Under the pieces are notes generated by a model that was not told the origin of the DNA, searched no databases, and saw only the letters and a list, made by a program, of their open reading frames with translations. Below, piece after piece: positions 26,126-35,352 of a stretch of 64,000 nt of DNA (positions are counted from its first letter, which is position 1; the number at the start of each line of letters is the position of its first letter). Source of the stretch: an uncultured Eubacterium sp. (GTDB taxonomy: Bacteria; Bacillota; Clostridia; Lachnospirales; Lachnospiraceae); contig CAJTZF010000005.1 of assembly GCA_910584245.1 (NCBI GenBank), positions 1 through 64,000 on the forward strand, read 5' to 3'. The translations under genes were made by a program, and so were the position numbers.

Positions 26126-27963
26126 TTTTCACTGTTTCCCTTTCTTTTGGCACGGTAACGCTCGGTTCCATCCAGGATTTTTTTACGGATGCGCAAATGT
26201 TCCGGTGTGATTTCCAGAAGTTCGTCGGTATCAATAAAATCAATCGCTTCTTCCAGACTGAGTTCTTTTTTCGGTGAAAGGCGCAGGGCGTCGTCAGAGC
26301 CGGATGCCCGCGTATTTGTCAGCTGTTTTTTCTTGCAGACATTTACCTCAATATCATCAGTTTTTCCATTTTGTCCGACAACCATACCTCCATAAACCTT
26401 TTCACCGGGACCGACAAAGAGAGTGCCCCGGTCCTGTGCATTAAATAGGCCATAAGTAATCGTTTCTCCCGATTCGTAGGCGATCAGGGAACCCTGTTTG
26501 CGGTAGGCGATATCACCCTTAAAAGGCCCATAGCCGTAAAATTCAGTGTTGATGATGCCATTTCCCTTTGTGTCAGTCATAAATTCGCCGCGGTACCCGA
26601 TCAATCCACGGGATGGAATAAGGAATTCCAGCCTGGTGGCGCCGGCGCCGTGTGGATTCATGCCCTGGAGCTCTCCTTTCCGCTGGCTCAGCTTGTCAAT
26701 GACCGTGCCAGTAAATTCATCGGGCACATCGACGTAGGCGCGCTCCATCGGTTCTAATTTTTTCCCATTCTCATCGGTTTTATATAAGACTTCCGGCTTG
26801 CTTACGGCAAATTCGTATCCCTCCCTGCGCATATTTTCGATTAGCACAGACAGATGGAGCTCGCCGCGGCCTGATACTTTGTAAACTTCTGTCGAATCGG
26901 TATCTTCGACGCGCAGGCTGACGTCTGTGTTCAGCATGCGGTAAAGGCGGTCGCGGAGGTGCCTGGAAGTGACATATTTTCCTTCCTGTCCTGCCAAGGG
27001 ACTGTTATTGACAATAAAGTCCATCGAGATCGTCGGTTCGGAAATACGTTGGAAGGGAATCGCTTCCGGGTGCTCGGGCGAGCACAGCGTATCGCCGATG
27101 TGTATATCGGAAATACCGGAGATTGCTACAATTGAGCCGATATTTGCCTCCTCTACTTCAATGCGTTCCAGTCCTTCGTATTCATATAATTTGCTTATTT
27201 TCACTTTATTACACGTTTCCGGGTTATGTGCATTGACAATGACGACTTCCTGGTTTACCCGGACAGAGCCGTTATCCACCTTTCCCACGCCGATCCGTCC
27301 AACATATTCGTTGTAATCAATTGTGCTGATGAGTACCTGGGTATCCGCGTCCGGGTCACCCGCCGGCGCGGGAATATATTTGACAATTGCGTCGAAGAGG
27401 GGTTTCATATCGGTTCCCGGCTCGTCCCACGAAACCGAGGCCGTTCCCTCTTTGGCGGAGGCGAAAATAAAAGGACAGTCAAGCTGTTTTTCGTCCGCGT
27501 CGAGATCGATAAATAATTCGAGAATTTCATCTACAACTTCTGACGGACGCGCTTCCGGACGGTCAATTTTATTAATACATACAACGACGGGGAGAGAGAG
27601 CTCCAGCGCCTTTCTCAACACAAACTTTGTCTGTGGCATGGCCCCTTCAAAAGCATCTACGACGAGCACGACGCCGTTGACCATTTTGAGGACGCGCTCT
27701 ACTTCGCCGCCAAAATCGGCATGGCCCGGGGTATCAATGATGTTAATCTTTATATCATTATAATGAATGGCTGTATTTTTGGACAGAATCGTGATGCCCC
27801 GCTCCCGCTCGATGTCATTGGAGTCCATAACACGCTCTGCGACTTCCTGGTTTTCCCGGAACACACCGCTCTGTTTCAGCAACTCGTCCACAATCGTTGT
27901 CTTGCCGTGGTCGACATGGGCGATAATCGCGATATTTCTTATGCTATTTCTTTTCGTAAACAT
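26122..27963 (-). CDS. typA: Ribosome-associated translational GTPase TypA/BipA
   Basis: A 613-aa EF-G-like GTPase linked to stress adaptation and 50S assembly. It has G1 AHVDHGKTT near residue 15, G2 with R-E-R-G-I-T, G3 DTPGHADFGGEVER, G4 N-K-I-D, then domain II, an EF-G III/V-like part and the BipA-specific C-terminus. I prefer the ATG at 27963: AAAGGAT lies about ten bases upstream, whereas the in-frame ATG four codons earlier falls inside that site. It is divergent from the ssb-like gene, with about 270 bases between; no strong minus promoter stands out. Confidence 0.96.
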   Translation of the reverse strand: MFTKRNSIRNIAIIAHVDHGKTTIVDELLKQSGVFRENQEVAERVMDSNDIERERGITILSKNTAIHYNDIKINIIDTPGHADFGGEVERVLKMVNGVVLVVDAFEGAMPQTKFVLRKALELSLPVVVCINKIDRPEARPSEVVDEILELFIDLDADEKQLDCPFIFASAKEGTASVSWDEPGTDMKPLFDAIVKYIPAPAGDPDADTQVLISTIDYNEYVGRIGVGKVDNGSVRVNQEVVIVNAHNPETCNKVKISKLYEYEGLERIEVEEANIGSIVAISGISDIHIGDTLCSPEHPEAIPFQRISEPTISMDFIVNNSPLAGQEGKYVTSRHLRDRLYRMLNTDVSLRVEDTDSTEVYKVSGRGELHLSVLIENMRREGYEFAVSKPEVLYKTDENGKKLEPMERAYVDVPDEFTGTVIDKLSQRKGELQGMNPHGAGATRLEFLIPSRGLIGYRGEFMTDTKGNGIINTEFYGYGPFKGDIAYRKQGSLIAYESGETITYGLFNAQDRGTLFVGPGEKVYGGMVVGQNGKTDDIEVNVCKKKQLTNTRASGSDDALRLSPKKELSLEEAIDFIDTDELLEITPEHLRIRKKILDGTERYRAKRKGNSEK

Positions 27964-28232
27964 TTGCAAAAACATCCTTTCATGTGTTATTATAAAAATG
28001 AACGTGTCTGCCAGACAGACATCGTCAAAGGGAAAGACGATTGCTCATTGTTTTGTGCGCAGTCATTTTCTTAGCAATACACTGCCTTACATATTGTAGC
28101 ACATAAAATTTTTTTAAGCAATTTAATTCTTTTGGTTCTAAAGTTTGTCTTTTGTGCATATGATTATTAAGGTAACGACAAAAAGGTCCACATGAATCGT
28201 ATTGTGGAGAAATAAACAAAGGGGGTCATATA

Positions 28233-28946
28233 ATGACAGATAAGGTATTAGGAAACAATCAGGTAAATGTGTATGGTGAGGTGATGAGTGAATTTACCTT
28301 TAGTCACGAAGTATACGGCGAGGGATTTTATATGGTAAATCTTTCCGTGAAGAGGTTAAGTAATGTGTTTGACACGATTCCTCTTATGGTTTCGGAGAGG
28401 CTTGTAGACGTGTCAAAGGATTATCGTGGAAAATTTTTGGAAGCAAGTGGTCAGTTCCGTTCCTACAATCGGCATGAAGAAAATAGAAACCGGCTGATCC
28501 TTTCGGTTTTTGTTAGAGATTTGAGAGTGGATGAGGTGGAAATCGGCAGTGAAAAACCAAACTACATATTTTTGGATGGTTATATCTGTAAGGCACCTGT
28601 ATATAGAAAAACTCCTCTCGGACGGGAGATCGCCGACCTTCTTCTCGCGGTAAACCGTCCATATGGCAAGTCTGATTATATTCCGTGTATCTGCTGGGGA
28701 AGAAACGCGAGATTTGCCGATACCTTCCAGGTAGGGGAACATATCCAGATCTGGGGCAGGATTCAGAGCAGGGAGTATCAGAAAAAGCTGGACGAGGAAG
28801 TATTTGAAACGAGAGTGGCTTACGAAATTTCAGTGAGTAAGCTGGAGCATATTGAGGAAATGTCAGCGATCGTGGCGGCATCGGAAGAAACCGTTGACGA
28901 ACCGGAATCCGTGGACGAGGCTCCTTCTGATAGCGAGTGGTCATAA
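28233..28946 (+). CDS. SSB-like protein with two OB folds
   Basis: A 237-aa protein with two successive OB-type domains, about residues 8-100 and 107-205. The second has the clear SSB pattern L-D-G-Y-I-C-K-A-P-V-Y-R-K-T-P-L-G-R-E-I and D-Y-I-P-C-I-C-W-G-R-N-A. An acidic tail (E-E-T-V-D-E-P-E-S and onward) ends with W-S rather than the canonical D-D-I-P-F. It presumably binds single-stranded DNA. The main ssb sits elsewhere in most genomes (rpsF-ssb-rpsR), so this is likely an accessory paralogue. GGGGGT precedes the ATG. Confidence 0.85.
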   Translation: MTDKVLGNNQVNVYGEVMSEFTFSHEVYGEGFYMVNLSVKRLSNVFDTIPLMVSERLVDVSKDYRGKFLEASGQFRSYNRHEENRNRLILSVFVRDLRVDEVEIGSEKPNYIFLDGYICKAPVYRKTPLGREIADLLLAVNRPYGKSDYIPCICWGRNARFADTFQVGEHIQIWGRIQSREYQKKLDEEVFETRVAYEISVSKLEHIEEMSAIVAASEETVDEPESVDEAPSDSEWS

Positions 28947-28950
28947 GTGA

Positions 28951-28985
28951 TTTCAGCCGTTCTTTGAGCGGCTGAAATTATTTTT
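28951..28985 (+). terminator. Terminator after the SSB-like gene
   Basis: TTTCAGCCG (28951-28959) pairs with CGGCTGAAA (28969-28977), followed by TTATTTTT. It begins four bases after the stop codon. Confidence 0.92.
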
Positions 28986-29074
28986 CTTGCCATGAGGTGA
29001 GTTTTGTGGTAAATTAATCATCATTAGGAGATGGTTGAGAGCTTTCATAGAAACGAAAGAGAGGGACTGAAACG

Positions 29075-29551
29075 ATGGATACAGGAATTGTTCAGGTTTT
29101 TTATGGAGAGGGGAAGGGAAAAACATCAGCGGCTGTCGGCCAGGCATTGAGGGAATTGCAGGACGGCCAGCGGCTTACGATGATCCAGTTTCTGAAAGGA
29201 AAAGTGGCGAATGAATTCCAGGTTCTGGAAAAGCTGGAACCGGATGTGAAAATATTTCGTTTTGATAAGAGCGACAGCAGCTATAATGAATTATCCGATG
29301 AGGCGAAAGAAGAGGAAAAGCATAATATTTTAAATGGCTTTAATTTTTCGAAAAAGGTGATTGAGACGGGTGAGTGTGATGTTATTATTCTCGACGAGGT
29401 GTTAGGGCTGATTGATCTTGATATTCTGACAGCAGACGATGTGGAGGATTTGCTTCGGATCCAGGGGGATTATAAAAAGATGATTCTTACAGGGAATAAG
29501 CTGCCTGACCAGATTCGCGTTTATGTCGATGAGCTGTCTGAAATTTGCTGA
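29075..29551 (+). CDS. Cob(I)alamin/corrinoid adenosyltransferase, CobA/CobO/BtuR family
   Basis: A 158-aa cytoplasmic enzyme that adenosylates the corrinoid cobalt using ATP. It has the P-loop GEGKGKTSAAVGQA at residues 10-23 and the D-V-I-I-L-D-E-V Walker B-like strand near 108. It is a little shorter than the usual 170-200 aa because the C-terminal tail is reduced. GAGGGACTG lies upstream of the ATG. No other cobalamin genes are adjacent, so it may serve salvage. Confidence 0.9.
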   Translation: MDTGIVQVFYGEGKGKTSAAVGQALRELQDGQRLTMIQFLKGKVANEFQVLEKLEPDVKIFRFDKSDSSYNELSDEAKEEEKHNILNGFNFSKKVIETGECDVIILDEVLGLIDLDILTADDVEDLLRIQGDYKKMILTGNKLPDQIRVYVDELSEIC

Positions 29552-29572
29552 TGAGGCAGATGTAATTTCCTA

Positions 29573-29601
29573 TTGACTGTTGTGCTGGGAAGTGTTATTA
29601 T
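29573..29601 (+). promoter_or_regulatory. Promoter of the lysine-riboswitch dapA-dapB transcript
   Basis: TTGACT at 29573-29578, a 17-base spacer and TATTAT at 29596-29601. Predicted start near 29608, about 25 bases before the aptamer. Confidence 0.75.
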
Positions 29602-29633
29602 GAGCATATCAGCGGAGGTCAAAGAGTTAAATA

Positions 29634-29788
29634 ACAAAAAGTAGAGGTGCGGACTTTATCAGTAATTTACCGGATATGCAGGTACATATGGGATGGTATG
29701 ATGAAAGGAAAGTCTGCCGAAGGGGACAGCTGCCTGAAGCTGTCTGCCTGGGCATATGCTGAAGAAGCATATGACTGTCATCTTTTAG
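29634..29788 (+). promoter_or_regulatory. Lysine riboswitch (L box)
   Basis: The leader carries the lysine aptamer landmarks in order: AGAGGTGCGG at 29643-29652, AGTAA near 29661, GCCGAAGGGG at 29716-29725, CCTGGG at 29747-29752 and GACTGTCAT at 29773-29781. P1 forms between AAAAG (about 29637) and CTTTT (about 29782). Peripheral hairpins GACAGC/GCTGTC and CATATGCT/AGCATATG are intact. A terminator and then dapA follow, so lysine binding should cause premature termination and reduce diaminopimelate and lysine synthesis. Confidence 0.94.
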
Positions 29789-29825
29789 GATGGAGTGCTA
29801 CAGGATTGATCATAATGTATGATAT

Positions 29826-29857
29826 GGCATTTTTCCATCTGGAGAATGCCTTTTTTA
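29826..29857 (+). terminator. Riboswitch-controlled terminator
   Basis: GGCATT (29826-29831) pairs with AATGCC (29845-29850), with extra pairs in the loop-side stem, followed by TTTTTTATTT. It lies between the lysine aptamer and the dapA ribosome site; the sequence before it (29790-29825) can serve as anti-terminator. Confidence 0.88.
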
Positions 29858-29915
29858 TTTGTGGTGATAAAGTTTAGGAACATGCTCTGGTCGGGGCAGG
29901 AAATGGAGGAATCTT

Positions 29916-30812
29916 ATGTCAATATTTACAGGGGCCGGCGTAGCCTTAATTACGCCGATGAATGCCGATGGATCGGTAAATTACGAAAAGCTCAGGGAAA
30001 TGGTGGAATTCCAGATTGAAAATCAGACGGATGCGATCATTGTCTGCGGGACGACAGGGGAGGCGTCGACACTGACGAATGAGGAACATTTGGAGTGTAT
30101 CCGATTTTGCTGTGAGGTGACGAAAAAGCGTATACCAGTCATTGCCGGAACGGGATCAAACTGTACCGCATCGGCTGCCTATCTTTCTAAGGAGGCGGAG
30201 AAGGCCGGTGCAGACGCACTGCTTCTCGTGACCCCCTATTATAACAAGTGCACGCAAAATGGGTTGATGGCGCATTTTAAACAAATTGCCGGTGCGGTGG
30301 ACCTTCCGATTCTTTTGTACAATATTCCGGGGAGAACGGGTGTGAAAATCGCTCCGGAAACGGTCGTAGCTCTTTGCCGCGACGTGGACAATATTGTCGG
30401 AGTGAAAGACGCGACTGGCGATATTTCCGAGGTGGCAAGCGTGCTGAGCCTGGCGAAAAAGGAAGGTATAGAAGTTGATTTGTACTCGGGAAATGACGAT
30501 CAGATCGTTCCTGTGCTTTCACTTGGCGGCAAGGGTGTAATCTCCGTGCTTTCCAATGTCATTCCGCGTGAGACGCATGAAATGACGGCCTCCTATTTTG
30601 ATGGAGATGTAAAGAAAAGCATGGAGCTGCAGCTGAAATATTTTGATTTGATTGGAGCGCTGTTCTGTGAGGTGAATCCGATTCCGGTGAAGAAGGCGAT
30701 GAATTTAATGGGGATGGAGGTCGGTCCGCTCCGGGCACCTCTGACGGAAATGGAGGAAGAGCACGCGGCCAGACTGGCGGAAGAGATGAAGAGAGTCGGC
30801 ATAAAGTGTTAG
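29916..30812 (+). CDS. dapA: 4-hydroxy-tetrahydrodipicolinate synthase
   Basis: A 298-aa aldolase-class enzyme condensing pyruvate with aspartate semialdehyde, the first committed step to diaminopimelate and lysine. It has GTTGEASTLTNEEH near residue 44, the Tyr in L-L-Y-N-I-P-G-R-T-G near 135 and the Schiff-base Lys in V-G-V-K-D near 163. GGAGG at 29905-29909 sets the ATG. It is controlled by the upstream lysine riboswitch and is followed by dapB after 51 bases. Confidence 0.97.
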   Translation: MSIFTGAGVALITPMNADGSVNYEKLREMVEFQIENQTDAIIVCGTTGEASTLTNEEHLECIRFCCEVTKKRIPVIAGTGSNCTASAAYLSKEAEKAGADALLLVTPYYNKCTQNGLMAHFKQIAGAVDLPILLYNIPGRTGVKIAPETVVALCRDVDNIVGVKDATGDISEVASVLSLAKKEGIEVDLYSGNDDQIVPVLSLGGKGVISVLSNVIPRETHEMTASYFDGDVKKSMELQLKYFDLIGALFCEVNPIPVKKAMNLMGMEVGPLRAPLTEMEEEHAARLAEEMKRVGIKC

Positions 30813-30863
30813 AATAGGGCAAAAAGGATAAAGTGAGGAAGAGAAAAGAAAGGATATTTGGAG

Positions 30864-31631
30864 ATGACTAGAATTATTTTGAGTGGCTGTAGCGGGGTTA
30901 TGGGAAAGACAATTACTGATTTAGTAAAGGACGATGATGAGGCTCATATTGTGGCGGGAATCGACCTCACGGACGATGGAACAAAGGAGTATCCCATTTT
31001 TTCGGCTATAGGACAGTGTACGGTGGAAGCGGATGTTCTGATTGACTTTTCCACGCCGAAAATACTGGATGAAATATTAGAATACTGTGAGAAAAACAAA
31101 CTTCCTGCGGTTCTTTGTGCTACCGGCTATGATGAAAAGCAGCTGGCGGCGATTGAAGCGGCGGCTGAAAAATCGGCTATTCTCAGATCGGCAAATATGT
31201 CTTTAGGTATTAACACGCTGCTGCGGCTTTTGCAGGATGCAGTTAAGCTTTTTGCACCGGAGGGGTATGATGTGGAAATCGTAGAGAAACATCATAACCA
31301 GAAACTGGACGCCCCGTCCGGAACGGCCATCGCGCTGGCGGACTCGATCAATGAGGCGATGGATGGCCAGTATGAGTATGTATATGACCGTTCCCAGAGG
31401 AGGCAGAAGAGAGATAAGAAGGAGCTCGGGATCAGTTCTGTCCGGGGCGGAACAATTGTAGGACAGCATGATGTTATTTTTGCGGGGGCGGACGAGGTAA
31501 TTACTTTCTCACATACCGCTTATAGTAAAGCTGTATTTGGAAAAGGGGCAGTGGCCGCCGCCAAGTTTTTGAATGGGAAAGAGAGCGGCCGCTTTGAGAT
31601 GTCCGATGTAATTGCGGCGGCGAACCAATAA
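30864..31631 (+). CDS. dapB: 4-hydroxy-tetrahydrodipicolinate reductase
   Basis: A 255-aa NAD(P)H enzyme, second step of the diaminopimelate branch. It has the N-terminal SGCSGVMGKTI nucleotide-binding loop and the E-K-H-H-N-Q-K-L-D-A-P-S-G-T-A active-site block near residue 135. I start it at the ATG at 30864 (AAAGGA at 30849-30854); an in-frame TTG two codons earlier is possible. It is cotranscribed with dapA under lysine control and supplies peptidoglycan precursors for the next gene, murF. Confidence 0.96.
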   Translation: MTRIILSGCSGVMGKTITDLVKDDDEAHIVAGIDLTDDGTKEYPIFSAIGQCTVEADVLIDFSTPKILDEILEYCEKNKLPAVLCATGYDEKQLAAIEAAAEKSAILRSANMSLGINTLLRLLQDAVKLFAPEGYDVEIVEKHHNQKLDAPSGTAIALADSINEAMDGQYEYVYDRSQRRQKRDKKELGISSVRGGTIVGQHDVIFAGADEVITFSHTAYSKAVFGKGAVAAAKFLNGKESGRFEMSDVIAAANQ

Positions 31632-31660
31632 GTATAAAAGTAAAACAGGAGGGAGTTTGT

Positions 31661-33097
31661 ATGGTTCCAATACGTGTGAAGGATGTGGTGAGGGCGACCG
31701 GCGGCCGGTTACTGTGCGGTGATGCTGAATGTCTGGTTACGGAGGTTGTGACGGATTCGAGGCAAGTGAAGGAAGGAAGCCTGTTCGTGCCCATTATCGG
31801 GGAACGGGTGGACGCGCACCGTTTTATACCGAATGTAATGAAGGCGGGAGCGGCGGCATCCTTTACGTCGGAGGATGACAGGGCGACGGAGAGAGGCGCC
31901 TGTATTTATGTGGATGACACGCTGGCAGCGCTACAAAAGCTGGCGGGATGGTACCGGCGGCAATTTGACATTCCTGTCATCGGCGTAACAGGAAGTGTGG
32001 GAAAGACGACGACGAAAGAAATGATAAGCGCCGTTCTTGAGACAAAATACCGCGTACTGAAAACAGCCGGAAACCTGAATAGCCAGATCGGCGTCGCCCT
32101 CATGATGTTTCATATAGACGAACAGACCGAGCTCGCTGTATTTGAAATGGGAATCAGTATGCCCGGTGAGATGTCCAGGCTGGTAGAGATCGCGAGGCCA
32201 CAGACTGCGGTTATGACGAATATCGGCGTGTCCCATATTGGCAATCTGGGAAGCCGTGCGGCAATTGCTTTTGAAAAGGGCCATATTGTGAAATATGTCG
32301 GGGACGGGTACGGCAGAGGAGAGGGAAAGGGAAAGCTCTATGTGTGTGGAAACGGCGATTTGCAGCTGCTTTCCAAGGAAAATATCCCTTTCGGGGACGC
32401 TGTTTGCGGCGACTGTTCCAGTCTTTCGGATGAAATAGTATTTTACGGAACGGAAGAGGGGTGCCGGGTTATGGCAACGGACCTATGTGTTACCGGGCAA
32501 GGACAGCGTTTCCGCTATTGTGGAGAGGGGAGCTGTGAGGTTCATTTGTCCGTCATGGGGGCGCATCATGTGTGTAATGCGCTTGTTGCCCTCGCCCTTG
32601 GTGAACAGTTTGGCGTGGAGCTTGACGCGGCGGCGGAGGCGCTCCGGTGTTACCGGCCGTTTACGATGCGCGGTGAGAGAAAGGATTGTCACGGATACCA
32701 TGTGATTGATGATACGTATAACGCCAGTCCGGACTCTATAAATAGCAATATTGATGCGTTGTTTGACTATGGAGAGACGGGCCGGCGGATCGTTGTCCTC
32801 GGGGATGTGCTGGAACTCGGAGAGCAGAGAGAGAGCTTACACCGCGGCATTGGGGATTTTATACTAGCCGAAGCTGAAAAGGGAAAGAAGCTTTATGCGG
32901 TTATCACGGTAGGGGAAGGCGCCGCATTTATTGCAGAGCAGGTGAAGGCCCATTCCGATATGCTGGTGGAGACGTGCGCCGGAACAGAAGAGGCGGCACA
33001 GTTAGTAAGACAGCTTGCGCGGCCTGGCGACTGGATTTTGGTTAAAGGGTCCCGGGGCATGCATATGGATGAAGTGGTGGAAAAGGTTGTGATGTAG
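31661..33097 (+). CDS. murF: UDP-N-acetylmuramoyl-tripeptide--D-alanyl-D-alanine ligase
   Basis: A 478-aa Mur ligase that adds D-Ala-D-Ala to the UDP-MurNAc tripeptide in the cytoplasm. It has the ATP loop GSVGKTTTKEM near residue 110, an M-T-N-I-G-x-S-H block, the central D-D-T-Y-N-A-S-P-D motif near 350 and a C-terminal G-S-R-G-M-H-M-D-E. AGGAGGG lies before the ATG. It shares one base with the priA start. Pairing with dapAB links precursor supply to cell-wall assembly. Confidence 0.97.
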   Translation: MVPIRVKDVVRATGGRLLCGDAECLVTEVVTDSRQVKEGSLFVPIIGERVDAHRFIPNVMKAGAAASFTSEDDRATERGACIYVDDTLAALQKLAGWYRRQFDIPVIGVTGSVGKTTTKEMISAVLETKYRVLKTAGNLNSQIGVALMMFHIDEQTELAVFEMGISMPGEMSRLVEIARPQTAVMTNIGVSHIGNLGSRAAIAFEKGHIVKYVGDGYGRGEGKGKLYVCGNGDLQLLSKENIPFGDAVCGDCSSLSDEIVFYGTEEGCRVMATDLCVTGQGQRFRYCGEGSCEVHLSVMGAHHVCNALVALALGEQFGVELDAAAEALRCYRPFTMRGERKDCHGYHVIDDTYNASPDSINSNIDALFDYGETGRRIVVLGDVLELGEQRESLHRGIGDFILAEAEKGKKLYAVITVGEGAAFIAEQVKAHSDMLVETCAGTEEAAQLVRQLARPGDWILVKGSRGMHMDEVVEKVVM

Positions 33098-35334
33098 TGT
33101 ATGCAGATGTAATTATAGATATTAGTGCAGAGGCATTGGACCGGACATACCAGTACCGCATTCCGAAAGAGCTGGAACGGGATGTGGGGATTGGTTCCCC
33201 GGTCCGGGTTCCGTTTGGGAGGGGAAACCGGCTGCGAAGCGGATTTGTGATCCAAATCACACAATCTCCGGCCTTTGATAAGGAACGGATCAAGGATATT
33301 CTCAGTGTGGAAAAAAAACATGTTCCGGTAGAGGGACAGCTGCTTCAGATCGCCGGTTTTCTACATGAGAGATATGGCTCAACGATGAATGAAGCCTTGA
33401 AGACGGTTTTGCCAGTGCGAAAAAAAGTTAAGTCAGTGGAGGAGCACTGGCTTAATTTTGCGATGGAGAGCGGTCCGATCAATGATATAATACACGAATA
33501 TGAGAGGAAGCATTATAAGGCGAAAGTGCGGCTGCTGAAGGGAATGCTGGCGGAGGGCGGAACGCTCACGAAACGGATGGCAGACATAAAATACGGTGTG
33601 AAGAAACCCGTTATCGATAGTCTTGCCAGGGAGGGCATTATTGCGGTGACACGAGAGAGGAAATACCGGAATCCGGTGGAGGAATGTGTGACGCAGCAAG
33701 CGGCGGCTCTGCCGCTGAACGAGGAACAGCAGCGTATCGTAGAAGATTTTCGGAACGAATACGCCTCTGGCGTGCGCCGGGCCTATCTTTTATATGGAAT
33801 TACGGGAAGTGGGAAAACCGAGGTCTATATCCAGTTTTTGAGAACTGTGTTGGAGGCTGGGAAACAGGCCATTGTTCTTATCCCGGAAATCGCGCTCACC
33901 TTTCAGACGGTATCCCGGTTTCGTGCGGCTTTTGGAGAGCGGGTTTCGGTTATGCACTCCCGGCTCTCAGAGGGAGAGCGCTACGACCAGTATGAGCGCG
34001 CGAAGCATGGCGAGGTGGATATTATGATTGGCCCGCGCTCCGCTCTGTTTGCGCCATTTGATAATTTGGGAATCCTTATTATGGATGAGGAGCACGAGGG
34101 CAGCTATATTAGTGAGGGGGTACCGAAGTACCACAGCGACGAGGTGGCTAGATTCCGCGCCGGCCTTGCGGACGCCAGCGTCGTATTCGGCTCGGCTACA
34201 CCGTCTGTAAAGAGCTACTTGGCGGCAAGAAAGGGATATTATAAAGAATACCGTCTTACGAGGCGTGCGGGAGACGCCCGGCTTCCGCAAGTTCATATCG
34301 CCGATTTGCGCGAGGAAATGCGAGCCAAAAACCGCTCGGTTTTTAGCAGGATTTTGCAGGAAAAGCTGTCGGACCGGCTGGAAAAGGGCGAACAGAGTAT
34401 GCTTTTTATTAACCGCAGGGGTTATGCCGGTTTTGTTTCTTGTAGAAATTGCGGAAATGTGTTACAATGTCCTCATTGTGATGTGTCGATGACGGCACAT
34501 AAAAACCATACGGGCGATGTGGATACCCTTGTGTGCCATTACTGTGGACATGCCGTGAAAATGCCGGAGAGGTGCCCCTCCTGTGGCTCGCCGTACATCG
34601 CGGCATTTGGCCTGGGGACCCAGAAGGTGGAAGAGATGCTCCGCCGGCTGTTTCCGGGGGCGGGTATTTTGCGTATGGATGCGGATACGACGGCGGGGAA
34701 AAATGGCCACGAACATATTTTGTCGGAGTTCCGCAGCGGAAATGCCGATATACTGGTCGGAACCCAGATGATTGTCAAAGGGCATGATTTTCCAAATGTG
34801 ACGCTCGTGGCTGCCCTGGCGGCGGATATGAGCATGTTTGAGAACGATTACCGAAGCAGTGAGAGAACTTTCCAGCTTTTGATGCAGGCGAGCGGCAGAG
34901 CCGGAAGAGGGGAGAAATGTGGAGAGGTCGTTATACAGACGTATAAGCCGGAGCATTATGTGATCAAGAGCGTCGCCGCCCAGGATGCGGGAATGTTTTA
35001 TGAAAATGAGCTTGCATTTCGGAAAATGATGAATTATCCCCCTTGCGGCTCGATGCTCTCGGTCAGTGTTTCTGCGGAAAAGCTTGCAGAAGGGGAGACT
35101 TGCATTGGCGGACTGGCAGCGCAGCTGAGGCGTGAGTTTGGAGAACGGGTTGAGATTATTGGCCCGGCGGCCGGCGCAGTAAGGCGCATCAAAGACCGGT
35201 TCCGGCTCGTGCTGTACGTAAAGGTGCGCACCGCGTTTGAGATGGACCAGGTGAGGAAAAGCATTGATGATTGGAAAGAGAAAAAAAACGATTCTAATTA
35301 TTTGCAATATGAAGTGGATGAGCCGGTAAGGTAA
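33097..35334 (+). CDS. priA: Primosomal protein N' (replication restart helicase)
   Basis: A 745-aa superfamily 2 helicase that restarts stalled forks. The N-terminal 3'-DNA-binding domain is at residues 1-105. Walker A GITGSGKTEVY is near 230, the D-E-E-H box near 330, and a zinc-binding insert with paired C-x-x-C motifs (C-R-N-C-G, C-P-H-C, C-H-Y-C, C-P-S-C) is at about 450-495. The helicase C motifs end with Q-A-S-G-R-A-G-R. GTG start overlapping the murF stop by one base; AAAGG upstream. It heads the conserved priA-def-fmt-rsmB-rlmN block. Confidence 0.97.
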   Translation: MYADVIIDISAEALDRTYQYRIPKELERDVGIGSPVRVPFGRGNRLRSGFVIQITQSPAFDKERIKDILSVEKKHVPVEGQLLQIAGFLHERYGSTMNEALKTVLPVRKKVKSVEEHWLNFAMESGPINDIIHEYERKHYKAKVRLLKGMLAEGGTLTKRMADIKYGVKKPVIDSLAREGIIAVTRERKYRNPVEECVTQQAAALPLNEEQQRIVEDFRNEYASGVRRAYLLYGITGSGKTEVYIQFLRTVLEAGKQAIVLIPEIALTFQTVSRFRAAFGERVSVMHSRLSEGERYDQYERAKHGEVDIMIGPRSALFAPFDNLGILIMDEEHEGSYISEGVPKYHSDEVARFRAGLADASVVFGSATPSVKSYLAARKGYYKEYRLTRRAGDARLPQVHIADLREEMRAKNRSVFSRILQEKLSDRLEKGEQSMLFINRRGYAGFVSCRNCGNVLQCPHCDVSMTAHKNHTGDVDTLVCHYCGHAVKMPERCPSCGSPYIAAFGLGTQKVEEMLRRLFPGAGILRMDADTTAGKNGHEHILSEFRSGNADILVGTQMIVKGHDFPNVTLVAALAADMSMFENDYRSSERTFQLLMQASGRAGRGEKCGEVVIQTYKPEHYVIKSVAAQDAGMFYENELAFRKMMNYPPCGSMLSVSVSAEKLAEGETCIGGLAAQLRREFGERVEIIGPAAGAVRRIKDRFRLVLYVKVRTAFEMDQVRKSIDDWKEKKNDSNYLQYEVDEPVR

Positions 35335-35352
35335 TTTGAAATGGAGGAAAAT

